A program made the translations under genes and the position numbers. Source: Paragonimus skrjabini miyazakii (Eukaryota > Platyhelminthes > Trematoda > Plagiorchiida > Troglotrematidae). From it: a stretch of DNA of 64,000 bases. The notes under the pieces are model-generated. The model saw only the letters and a list, made by a program, of their open reading frames with translations. It made no database searches and was not told the DNA's origin. The stretch spans positions 61,195 to 125,194 of the forward strand of contig JTDE01001367.1 in the NCBI GenBank assembly GCA_014338405.1. The letters are read 5' to 3'. This document shows, one piece after another, positions 23,636-34,531 of this stretch; the first letter of the stretch is position 1, and the number at the start of each line of letters is the position of its first letter.

Positions 23636-25275
23636 ATGGAAAAATTCAGTCTTATTTGCTTGTAAGTAATGTCCCGAGAGAAGATACAGTAACTGTCTTG
23701 TTAACTTCAATCAATGATACGATATGTAAGACTTCTCCCCTAAGCTCGCACTGCTTTCAAACGGCACTGACTGACATGTGTCTATGGATGAAAAAAGCCA
23801 AACCATTTGTGAGTGACGTTTAAACTACTGCAATTATAATCCTCTGCCGTTTATCAATGAGCCAAATAATGATCAGCATATTTGATAACTTTTGTACTGA
23901 AGAAGAATAGAAACGTCACAGCCGCTACAATTTTACTTCTGCGCTTACTGAATATCCATTCGTCCAGTATGAATAAGGCCATTTTTGAACAGTTGTATTG
24001 ATAATCAATACGCCTAATCTCTCATTCGATGTGATAACTGGATAATCTTGGTGTAAACTGTAGAGATTAACTGTTCGCCTCCAGAATAGACTAGCCACAG
24101 GATTTCAAGAACGATAATTCTGCAAGCGCCTCCGTGGTAGCATCCACCAGTACATAGGGAAGATGGTCCGAGTACTTCATGCAACATGTGGTCAGATGTG
24201 CAGATATAACGCTTGTTTGTCGAAGTGTATTCGCATTCATCTACTCAAAGAAGAGGGTTTGCTAGAGAATGGGCTCTCAGCCTTGCAAAATCGTTGGCTG
24301 CGCTGACCGTACACGCAATATGCTGGTTAAGATTGTCCTCATCTGACAAGAAAAGCGTGAACACCGGTTGAAGCCCAAATTGTAACATGCTTCTGTGCAA
24401 AAACGCCACATGACCTGACTAACGTTAGCGGGATTCGGTTTCTCTACCCAAAACTACCAACGAACTAGTTTTGTCGTGCAGCATAAGTTTCTTCACCGGA
24501 TCTTTTCACGGTTCCAAGATTGCTCGCTTGACAGTAACCGGAAGGTGTTACATACACCAAGTTAGCAGAAGAGTTGAGATCTTACCCACAACATAATCAT
24601 TGCTTTACGGCTGCTTTGTATCCCGACGTTGGGGTTCTGTTCAACCAATCACGCTGTACATTATGTTCGATAGAGTCACGTTGCCGAGGGCCCAACGTAA
24701 TGAATATTCATGACGATGAGGCTGTGGTTTTGGACATCAGTGTAGTGGTTAATTACCGAAGTCAGGCTATCTCGACTGATAAATATAGAAAGTATTGAAA
24801 ATACTTCCATAATGCTGTCATTCAATTGGTCCTCGATGTCATGAGATGTCGAGTGTAATCAGTCTCACACTATTATGGGCATGACACAGTGTACTCATCT
24901 CCCTTAGGATGATGCTAGTTTTCAAACGTACAACACACTTGTGAAGGGAACTTAGAGTTGGCTACTGCCCCCTTTTCCGTTAGATGTCTTAATGTGATAT
25001 GATGCTTTTCTGTCCCGAAGCATGACGATTTCTCTAGCATTTGGGGGGCCCGAAGAATCATTGGTTTCCCACTACTGTTTGTTGTTCAGTTCTTTCATTC
25101 CATATATTTCAACGGACATTTTCAGTTACCGATTATCGTGCACCCTGCCTTCGACACTCTCACTGAAGAGATGCGTCGATTGTTTAACGTTAAGTATTTG
25201 GCAAAGACCTACAAATAAAAGCCAGCTTATTTGGAATTCTCTTTTTTTTCAAAACAATGAGTCACCCTACTCCAT
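23636..25275. other. No gene recognised; possible unidentified repeat
   Basis: 24.05-24.6 kb is somewhat GC-richer than its surroundings, with many stops in all frames, which suggests old transposable-element debris. No specific family was recognised. An 85-codon plus frame (25022-25279) abuts the inverted Penelope end and has no motif. Confidence 0.3.
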
Positions 25276-25509
25276 TTAGTCAAAACAGAGAGAAGACATT
25301 GCGAGATGCTGACATTTCGATTTACTCTTATCAGCCGCAAAGGTAAAACCAGTAAATTTTATACAGACTGCGTACAGCAACAACAAATGAATGAACCAAC
25401 CACATGTTTGTGACCTTTCACGCGCTAATAGTTCAATCAGTTCCATGGCAAGTAGATTGATTGCGTCAGCGCATTCTGTGCATACAAAACTGGCCCTCAA
25501 GGAGCTCAA
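25276..25509 (-). repeat. Inverted copy of Penelope-like element 3' end
   Basis: The minus strand closely matches the plus-strand sequence at about 27045-27215. The shared run covers a CVQK/CTE-like block, then ADAINLL, then ELLARER, then LLYAVCIK, with clear nucleotide identity such as 'gcgctgacgcaatcaatct'. It lies just upstream of the element's reverse transcriptase, so the element is flanked by its own 3' end in opposite orientation. Penelope-like elements are known to carry such direct or inverted terminal copies (pseudo-LTRs). Confidence 0.8.
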
Positions 25510-27215
25510 ATAAATGACTGATCTAGTCTTCCTCAGGCCAGAAAAGCGCTTTGGTTATGTAGTCAAGATGAATGTGGTATTTCCGGATGCACGGAAATCC
25601 CAATTGGATGCTAGGCCTAGTAACAATTTCCCGATTGAAAAACAGATATCAAGGAAACCACAAATATTCCTACCGCACGGATATACTTCTGAGGTTCAGT
25701 GTAAGAAACGCAGACACCGAGGATGAGTGGTTTATCAAAAATCCATTGGATGGGGATCCCACTACGACCGATACTATCCATGAACAACTCAGCATACCAC
25801 AAGCTGGCGCGATGGTTAGTTGACATTGTTAAACCCGTTCGTGTATTGTTATCTCCCAATTGTTTTCGTCGTTCCTATGAACTAGCAGAAATTTTGAAGA
25901 ACAATTCAGCCAGTCCACAGTTGATGTACTCGGTCAACATAGACTCTTTGTTTACTAACGTACCACTGCGTGAAACTGTTGAATTTTTATGTGCTTTATT
26001 TTTATTCAAAATGTAAACATACTTATTCTATTAGATATTCTCAATGATTTCATTTTTGCTTGCACGGAAAACATTCCGTTTGAGTTCGAAGGTGTTAACT
26101 ATAGACAGATTGATGGTGTAGCCATGGATAGCCCACTGGGTCCTATATTGACGGATGTGTTTTTGGGAATGCCGAAAATGCAATTTCAAGAAAGGATTTT
26201 GAGGGTTCTGCCTTACAGACGTTACGTGGACGATATTTTAATTTTTACTGAAGTGCTTTTACTTTATTTCATAATTACTTGAACTCCCTCCACCCAAACC
26301 TCTCTGTGTGTTATGAGGTGGAAGTCAATAATTGCTTGTCGTTCTTAGACACTCTTATAACCAAACGTCAAGACGGTACATTGCAACGACCTGTTTATCT
26401 TAAGTCAACTTAGAGTGGACAATCTTTGCAGTTCTCCAGCTTCCTATCTACTGCTTATAAACGACTGGAGAAAAAATAGTTTATTAAGACAACGCTGGTG
26501 GATAACGGCTATTCTGAACAGTTTGTGGATGTCCACAGCTAGCTGAAAGAACCAAAAGTGGCAAGGTGTACTGCGCAGAAAAAGAAAACGTTTCTACAAA
26601 TTCAATTCAAAGGTGACCACTTGACCAACAGCATTAATCATAAAATGATGTCGGTGTTGTAACGCACCTACCCAGCGGCCCAACTACCCATCCTGCTAAG
26701 CACTAGAGGTTTAGTTCATCATAGCGTTAATACACAATCAACCGACCAGTCTGTCTCTCACGTAATATACCAATTCAATTTTAGTTGTAATCACGTCTAC
26801 ATAGGCAGAACAGACCGGCGTTTGCATCAGCTTATGGTGGAGCACATTCCTAAGTGGTTATCAACTGCATTCTCAAAAACGACCTGCTGACCGTTAGAAG
26901 CTCAAAGATCCCAGCTTCATCGATCGCCAAACATACCATAGCAACCAGACACCTAGTTTACCCTATAAAATCGTTCAAGGTATTGTTACATAATCGCAAC
27001 CCAAAACTGTTAGCGATTAGCGAGGCAATACTAACCTAACAACATCGGTGAGTTTTGTGTGCACAGAAGGCGCTGACGCAATCAATCTCCTTACCACGGA
27101 ATTGACTGAACTATTAGCGCGTGAAAGGTTCACTCAATTGTTTTTGCTGTACGCAGTCTGTATAAAACCGAAATGTTAACATCTCGCGATATATGTCTTC
27201 TCTCTATTTTTATTT
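25510..27215 (+). mobile_element. Degenerate Penelope-like retroelement (RT plus GIY-YIG)
   Basis: Frames are interrupted, but the domains are in family order. N-terminal RT: GIPLRPILSMNNSAYHKLAR and YSVNIDSLFTNVPLRETVEF (family form SFDVxSLFTNVPL). Palm: GVAMDSPLGPILTDVFLG. Catalytic block: RRYVDDILIF, with the YVDD aspartates kept. Then NNCLSFLDTLITKRQDGTLQ. Towards the end comes NFSCNHVYIGRTDRRLHQL, the GIY-YIG-type endonuclease core in the Penelope form, followed by the EH pair (VEHIPKWL). The C-terminal NRNPKLLAISEAIL block closes it. Frameshifts near 25.73, 26.02, 26.28 and 26.85 kb and several stops exclude activity. The schistosome representative of this class is Cercyon. Confidence 0.93.
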
Positions 27216-28780
27216 TTGTTTATTTTTTGTTATTACCTTTTGCTCAGTCTCCGAATGATGGTGAACATTTTGCTGTTTAATATAAACAGTGTACAGCTTT
27301 AGTTGTGGCTACTTCTGTTGCTGTTTTTCATCTTTTGGTGTCGACCGATCACGTTACATTTGCCGAATACCTCGCTTACATCCAGTTATCATCTTTTTCT
27401 GTTCAGCATTCTGACAGCCTAATGCCAATGCTGGGCAGTTGATTTACTTGTGAAAGAACGAATGATGAATCCCAATCTCGCCACATGACGTTAGGTTTAA
27501 GAACATATCTGTAGAGTGAGGAGTAAGCGATTTAACGGTGGCGTAAATATTCGAACATTTTAGACTGGTGGTAATTTAGTCTTTGCATATTACGTTGTCT
27601 GGTCAACCGAAAAATGTATGTTGACGTTTCTAGACCACAACTTCAACGACATGACATGTAAGGAGCTAACACAAAACATTCGATAACAATATTGTCCATT
27701 CATACTGACTAGATGGTGCAACCGGATAAAGGAGGTACCAAATTGCCTCGCATCACAACATTATTGCTTTTAGGATGAGTTCATGTTGTTTCCCCTGATC
27801 ATTTGTGGTCCAGCTGTTTACTGTATTCCAGACACTCTGTTCAATCAAATGTAGCAACATTAGATATAGAATGACCTTATGAATGCCAATTAGTCAAACA
27901 GTGAACGGTATGCACTAAGCATCACCTGGGCAACTGAGGTCAACAAGTGAGTGGATGCATGTAAAAGTGTAACAAAGCCAGAACAAGGGTTATGCTTTTC
28001 CAAGTACCAGATTCAGATAGACGAAATTATGTTAACCGACCTCCATTAGTTAGTTAATCTATGACTGCGCTAGAGTCAACATGCCAAATTTTTGACAGTT
28101 AATCCTAATAATTTATTCAAATGGTTAGTGAATAAACGACTAGGTACATAACTGCACATTATGTAATTAGTAGTTGAGTAAGTGGAGATATATTTTTGTA
28201 GTGATGGAGTATGTGATCATAAATTTTACGTTCATTTAGGTCTTCAAACAAATTCCCTTCACAAAGAAAGCAGATCCTTGTTTTGCAATCATCAGAGTAA
28301 ATCGTTAACATCACATGAAGTTCTCCTACATTGGTCCGTAAGCAAGGCTGATGTTACCTGAGCAACCTTAGCAAATACGATAATTGTCAGTTTATCTTAA
28401 TGCGGAGTACAACCTGAACCGGGTTTGAGAAGAAATACGGTTAAGCGTTTAGATGTGACAGTTCGTCATGTATGATGTAAATCAATAGAACAGTGGTCAA
28501 TATGGATGTCCCGAGGGATGGCGGGTCAGAGTTCTGAGTGTCAACATGACAAGGATTTGCACTACAGGTAGTCAATAAAAGGGGTTAACATGGGGCCGAT
28601 GCTTTTCTTTTAAAGAAGCTGAGTGAGCCTTTACTATGGATGCAACAGGCTGCAGATAAGGTCCAGCAGTTATCGATTACATTCTCAATCACTAACTGGT
28701 AAATGACTTTTGTATGATTGGTTGTTTGGTCTGGAAATGCTCAGTAGATTATAGTGACAATGAATTTCTTTTTTCGTTAG
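27216..28780. other. Non-coding stretch
   Basis: A T-rich tail follows the Penelope-like element (27215-27250). Nothing else was recognised. Confidence 0.4.
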
Positions 28781-28950
28781 AGTTTGTTAATATAGCAATG
28801 TTGGTCAACCTAGTTTCTAAAGTTTCCCACAAATCAGTTTACTTCCTTAATAAATTTGGCAGTCAAATGTATATACAAGGTAGAACAATCAAAATCAATT
28901 TGACAACGCACAGGTCACTAATGGCTCACATATATAATTTACGTAATTAG
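28781..28950 (+). CDS. Candidate terminal exon, unknown protein
   Basis: A strong acceptor (atttcttttttcgttag) is followed by two leading bases and 55 codons to TAG. The peptide includes SKVSHKSVYFLNKFGSQMYI, then RTIKINLTTHRSLMAHIYN. An internal donor (CAAG|gtagaa near 28881) is possible, so the exon may end earlier. No family was recognised. Confidence 0.35.
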
Positions 28951-30065
28951 TAACTTGATGATGACTCTATTAATATTGAGTTAACTCGTGAACACATACA
29001 TATTATAATGTAGACAAACTGATTGACTGGTCCAATCTAGTCACTAAACTCGGAACTGCCCAACGATGAAATGATTGATGAGTGTAACTGAAGACTTTTA
29101 CAGGCAGTGGTGTAAAACCACTGGTAGCTGAAACGAGTTTAGTCTCATTTCGTTGTTTTTTGGGTTGGTCAAACTGAACACATCATGTGAAATTATACCT
29201 TTGTTTTGGTATTCACAATAATGAAACTGCAGAAAGAAAATGCTGCTACATTGATGCTCATTAATGTTTTTCGCTTTCAACGAAACGCACCGTTACTTAG
29301 CCATATCATGAGTACGCATGTTGGACGGCTGACATCATGTAATCAGCGTTCTGTATTTGCTTAGCTCGTCAGTATATATGTCACAATAGAACCAGAATGA
29401 GAACGAGTTTTGAAGCTGAGGGATAGATAACATTTGTAAATTACAGTTTATTACCTCCAGGTGACATGAGTACACTAAATCAAACACCTGATAATAATTA
29501 TCCAGCGTATTTTGTTTCCTCCTTAAATTGACGCACTACAAAACTTTGTAAAATTCAGTATTTTTCATCACGTTTTCCGAGCAATTCAGCACTCGGAATT
29601 TTGCGCATTGCTTAGAGACAAAATAGTTAGAAAAACAGAACCACCACCCACCGGATTATTTACTAAGAATGTCATTCGTGTGAGTCATGCATTTTTGCGA
29701 CACGCTAATACACATAGTGTGTTATTGCGCATACAATAGCTTATCTATGAACGTTTGAGTATAAGCGTGTGGTTACACATTAGCTCATTCAATTTTACCC
29801 TATTGTCATCGTTGGCCGTAAACCGGATGTCTGAGTCGTCGAAAAATACATTATCTTATCATTTCAAACGGACTCCCCACGTAATTGTACATTCTGTTTG
29901 ATAAAACATGAACGGCTTATAGAACCCAACAGAAATGACCAGTTTTTCTCGGCTTCCACGGTTAACCGTAGTAGCACACACATCTTCAAATTCAATAAGC
30001 ACACCGGAAATGAAAGATTTTGTAATTTGTCTTAAACTTTTAGACTAAAGTCTGTCACTTTACAG
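28951..30065. other. Non-coding stretch
   Basis: No supported gene. A 60-codon minus frame (29098-29280) lacks splice sites. Confidence 0.35.
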
Positions 30066-30149
30066 TCCGTCCAAACTACAACCACTCGTGAAGATGCAAG
30101 TCAAACGGATTCCGATCATCCTGGATTTACTTTGGTTTTACAGCGTGAT
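30066..30149 (+). CDS. Candidate internal exon (acidic/Ser-Thr rich)
   Basis: This 84-nt exon (28 codons, phase 0-0) lies between acceptor tctgtcactttacag and donor CGTGAT|gtatgt. It encodes a Thr-, Ser- and Asp-rich segment (SVQTTTTREDASQTDSDHPG) and then FTLVLQRD. A 61-nt intron separates it from the next exon. The family is unknown. It may be an upstream part of the RING gene at 34.5-37.2 kb, but this is unproven. Confidence 0.45.
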
Positions 30150-30210
30150 GTATGTTTAACTAATCTGCTGCTGACCTATAAACCATGAACTTCCGTAGTT
30201 TTCGTTACAG

Positions 30211-30244
30211 ATCAATATCACAGATTCGGACGAAGCGGAACAGC
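30211..30244 (+). CDS. Candidate 34-nt exon following 30066-30149
   Basis: Acceptor gtagttttcgttacag and donor CAGC|gtaagt are both strong. In the phase set by the preceding exon it encodes INITDSDEAEQ and ends with one base. That phase is compatible with the exon at 32714, whose two leading bases complete an Arg codon. Confidence 0.45.
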
Positions 30245-31883
30245 GTAAGTTAGAACTTTTCAAATTACTGTCCTATGCTATATTATATATAAACTTTGTG
30301 GGTAATACCTTAATTATGGCCGAGAAAGGTAGCATTTATATGACCTGACTAGTTTTAGTTGTCCTTCTGAATCAGTAATACGCCTATAATCCTTGAAACA
30401 CAATAGTTCACCAGAAAGAAACTGCTCTCTCTCATCCTCAGCGTGAAATTGGGGACTATTCCACGTGTACGCATCGCGTTTCTATGATTTTGTTGGTAAT
30501 CACTAGTCATCCGAGAAAATGGATAAAAAGACTTACTGACATAGTATGTCAGATAGTTGTCAACACACATTGTACCTTTTGAGCGGTGAATCTTTCCCGT
30601 TTTGATTAACATTCCATTTCAAGTTACTGAAGCTATGAACTGTTCCACTTAAATTATAACGTTGTTAAGTATTTTCGACTTTGTAAACATATGTTGCTGA
30701 GTTATCCCTCATAACTTACAGCAGAAGGTACTTCCCCACATGTACTGACGAGTTGTGAGGGATTTTGGTTTACATTTCTCGGCGTTATACCAATCATGCG
30801 GGAATATCGCTCGAACCTCCGTGCAAATTTGCATTTGCAATTTTTCATAAAATATTTGAAATAATATTCGATACGCTTTGGAATTGCAGTTCATTCATAG
30901 TTCATATTACTGTACATGAATATACTGAGCACCTCAATATCAAAGCAGATGACGTTTGATCGTTCGAAAGAAGTGCAGAAATGTGTAAATTAGCCCCACC
31001 CATTTTATGACTTCCAATTTGCTAACGCATGTAACAAAGTATGATATGAATCATTATGCACCTGAGTTTCCCAACGCTGACCGGCGATTTTCAAAGACTA
31101 TAGTATAAAAAACATTTGTACTAAAGGATGTGAATACTGCTGTTAACATATCAGTCACTTATTAAAGAATGGCCAAAAACAGTTATATTAAAGGACATAG
31201 AAACGGAGTTCATCGAAGTGGACCAGAAAGACTGTTATATTCACAGTGCTGTCATATCCTCCGAAGAAATTTTCCACATTGTTTTTGTGGGCTGTTGGTG
31301 AGATTTTCACATCACTCAACAAAGGCTTTCTTGTCAATTCAGTGAATCAGATAGGCGACCCCACCGAGTACTCCAAAAACTTCAGAGTTCGAGGATAATA
31401 ACTCAATTTTACGTTGACTTCGCCATAGACCTCGCACTCAGTAGACTTCAAATTTCAGTGGAGATCTAGAAACCACCTACAAGACTTTGAACAACCTCTA
31501 AATTCCCCAAACTACGAAGTGATTTGGAATACATTATTAAACAGGCATTACAGATTGATTGATAGAATTCGCTTGAAGCAAACTATCCATTTCGTGTTGG
31601 TGACCACTCATCGAATGTGAGCTCTTATCGTTAAATATGACCATTTGTTATTTGTGTGGGAGATGTTTGGTCGAGGTTCATCAGGTAAACTGCAGCAGAC
31701 ATAAAAAGAAGCATACGCTTGCAGCATGTTTCACCTGTGAATATGCACTATTTATATCGTCGTGAATTTCAAATTCACGCGTAGCCCAAACTTGTTATGA
31801 ACAGACCATTTACGAGTTGAACACACTGGCTGTACATATCTACTGTCGGAAACTTTTATCCATTCCAAGTAAGAAATAACATT
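30245..31883. other. Non-coding stretch
   Basis: Open frames at 30355-30612 and 30709-30959 overlap on both strands without motifs. Nothing is assigned. Confidence 0.35.
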
Positions 31884-32076
31884 TTAATACTGGGTAGTGG
31901 CGCTAAGAACAAATAGTTTCATGAAAGAGTTATCGTCAGTACATATTAATACCAGGCTTTGCGCAGGCGCCATGAGCTCTACATTAGGTTTTAACAAACA
32001 CAACAGCGAATTAACTCGCAGCGTTATCTGTGGAAGATTTGTTTTTGAGTTGTTATCAAAAGCCGTGGTTGTAGCA
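31884..32076 (-). CDS. Candidate coding exon, unknown protein
   Basis: This minus-strand frame of about 64 codons ends in TAA, with ATTAAA overlapping the stop as a possible polyadenylation signal. It follows a weak acceptor (gaagacaactcag). The peptide includes TAFDNNSKTNLPQITLRVNS and SLVLICTDDNSFMKLFVLS. A plus-strand frame (31897-32199) overlaps it, so the coding strand is not certain. Confidence 0.3.
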
Positions 32077-32713
32077 GTCATACTGAGTTGTCTTCAGTCT
32101 ACTTTGGTTATCATATGGAGTGAACATCACCCACACTTTGGTTTTCTCATAACCGAAGGTTGCCCTACAATTACTCAACCATTCATAGCTGTTAATTAAT
32201 ACTGTTGCAGTGCTCAGTAGTCTTGCTTATAAGTTTATTTTGCTTAGTAATTAATTCATCGTTCATATGAGTGAGGAAACATAGGAGAATTTCTGGCATT
32301 AGATGTTACCCAGGCTGTTTCTTGAACATCTGTCTTGAGAGTTCTGAAAGAAAGTAGATAAAGTTGCGTTATCTCGACCTGAAAGATTATCCAGCATTCT
32401 TGTACTCGAAGGAACACACAAATATTTACATTTTGGGAAAGTTTTAAGCTATATGCGTGGCCTTATTCAAATCTGACCTTTCAAAGCTTGTAGAGCTCAT
32501 TCTATTTTAGTTTTTCACGGTTTCTGATGGTACAGTCACCGTTTTGCTACTACCACTGTAAAACGCGTCCGATTTTCCTTGCTAGGTTCCATATCCCTCT
32601 ACGTTGATTGTATAGTCATCTCGTTACTGTAGAAATACTGCTTATCAGAAAGATCGGCGATGAGAGATTCACTGGGACTTTTGAATGGAAACTGTATTTC
32701 CATCTTTTTTCAG

Positions 32714-32948
32714 GTACTAAATCTAAAGTTCTATATCATACAGTTGTTTTATGTATTCTTTGTCGAACATTTACGCACAAACCTGTATCCAAGCAAAATT
32801 ACAACAGCAGTAGCAGCAACTGTTCAGTAAATCATACTAGTGAATCCTGTTTATATCGTGATCCCAACCGAGTTACCACTCCCGAGAAACCTACTTACTT
32901 ACCAAATCCATCTTTCATATCGACTACTCTGTTGGCTACCTTTCTTCG
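32714..32948 (+). CDS. Possible zinc-ribbon-containing exon of the plus-strand RING gene
   Basis: A strong acceptor (catcttttttcag) and two leading bases begin a frame that reads YHTVVLCILCRTFTHKP, then a Ser/Asn/Pro-rich stretch ending LPNPSFISTTLLATFLR. The CxxC followed by a Phe-containing segment resembles the second half of the RNF126/RNF115 zinc ribbon (LVCPLCSSEFIEA in the minus-strand paralogue). The first CxxC half was not found upstream. The donor is uncertain: CG|gtatca at 32948, or earlier at TCA|gtaaat. Membership of this gene is an inference. Confidence 0.35.
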
Positions 32949-33452
32949 GTATCAAATCACTTAGCCCCAAGTTTTCCTTGACCTCCACGAGTTCTTAACA
33001 GTGACCGAGTATTGTGTGAGAGAAATGCATATTCAAGTGTACTGAGGTTACAAGTCAGTCAGTCTTGATTTTCCGACCGGCCAAATTCTCGTATATATTT
33101 GGTTTACCTAAGTTCACACCCACACACTGCCTGTGATATTCATCATTTTGCTGTTTGTAATTAATCATTACGGAAAGTTAAAGGTCGCCTTTATTTTGTA
33201 TCCATGAATCAAAAACCGATGAACAGATCTGATTTGTCGTTAAAGTTCTTATGTGTTAACTGCAGTCATGTAGCGAAAAACTATGGAACGGATTGGTCTC
33301 ATGTAGATCAAAAGTAGTACTACATTTGTATTGTTCCGTCTGTTGAAAAGATAAAATTCTACCTGTTGGATTACGAACTTCTGCTTAAACGAACTGGGAG
33401 TGATTGATGCTTGTGATAAGTTTAACTAATTATGCATTCAGGCTAAATGGGA

Positions 33453-33677
33453 CTAGAACCATGGATCACTGGATTGTTGAGTCATTGGATCAACTCTGCC
33501 AATCTGCGAACTATCTTGATTTCTGCTGTTATAATTAGGTGATAACTGACGCCTGAAACATTCTTGTTTAGTGAACTTGTTCAGAACGTTTTTCTGATTA
33601 CCGTTATTTGATAAGTAGCGATAAAGACTTTCTCTAGCAGTTCGCTGTCTGCATGATTCTTGGCAATAATTTGCCTG
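33453..33677 (-). CDS. Candidate terminal exon, Gln/Ser-rich C-terminus
   Basis: A phase-0 acceptor (gcttcatatccgttgaag) leads into 74 codons to TAG. The peptide is polar and basic (RTARESLYRYLSNNGNQKNV), then Asn/Gln/Ser-rich, ending QQSSDPWF. It lies within an intron region of the plus-strand RING gene, on the opposite strand. Its family is unknown. A 'ggttctagtccc' near the stop resembles a Pol III B box but is inside the frame. Confidence 0.4.
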   Translation of the reverse strand, partial: QANYCQESCRQRTARESLYRYLSNNGNQKNVLNKFTKQECFRRQLSPNYNSRNQDSSQIGRVDPMTQQSSDPWF

Positions 33678-34531
33678 CTTCAACGGATATGAAGCAAAAT
33701 ATGCATGTTAAACGTCAGGTTTCTTGATCTTTCTCTCTTCAACTTACTACTACGTCGAAAATAACTATTTCTATAAAATTTAACATAAGGTGTCAGCATC
33801 CACTTCATTCTAACAGGCTATATAACGTGGATTTTCAACTTAACGGCTTATTTGTACTGGGTTTTACTTCAGTCCACTCTACTGTACTGTAGTAAACACG
33901 TCTAACCTGAAGATACTTACCCCCGTGATGGATCTTCACTAGTCTTTTTGCTTTGAGCAATGTACTTAGCTTAACAGAAACGATTGGGCTACTAATCAAA
34001 AAAATGATTCATAGTCACGACCAGCATGGTTTGTTAAACCACGCCTTTCAGATGCCTAAATATTCCATACCTGTCAGCTCCAAGAAAATGTAGGTATTAG
34101 TGGGTGTGCATGATTCAGAGAGAATCCCAAGAAGTTATGATATTTTAATCCCGTGATCATGGTAACACGTGAATGCTTAAGAATGTCACGTGTTCATTTG
34201 AAACAACGTGGATTCCGTAAATTGTTTTTGGTATTAAACTTAATCTAGTTGATCTTAAGTAGTTCGGGTTATATTATCCCTGGACATTATTGTCCAACCT
34301 GAATGTTGAATGCTGACATCGCCATTGTGACCACATATTGTCCAGTTTTCCGTGACTTCATATAAACCTGTAAAAAACTGCACCCAAATGCGAAAAACAT
34401 GCTTAGTTGATGAAACCAAAATATGAGAACAGTATGAACAATAAATCATGATTACATAGTCATACGTTAAATGTAACCTGAGAGTTAGTCCACCTCTCAA
34501 GTCAATCGGGCAGCCTACGCATTACTCACAG

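Noticed and set aside
23640..23665. ATG plus short hydrophobic peptide followed by gtaagt, like a signal-peptide first exon
   Set aside because: Only nine codons, adjacent to SINE debris; too short to support.
33430..33530. B-box-like 'ggttctagtccc' on the minus strand suggesting another SINE
   Set aside because: It lies at the stop of a longer coding-like frame with an acceptor, and no A box is present at the right spacing.
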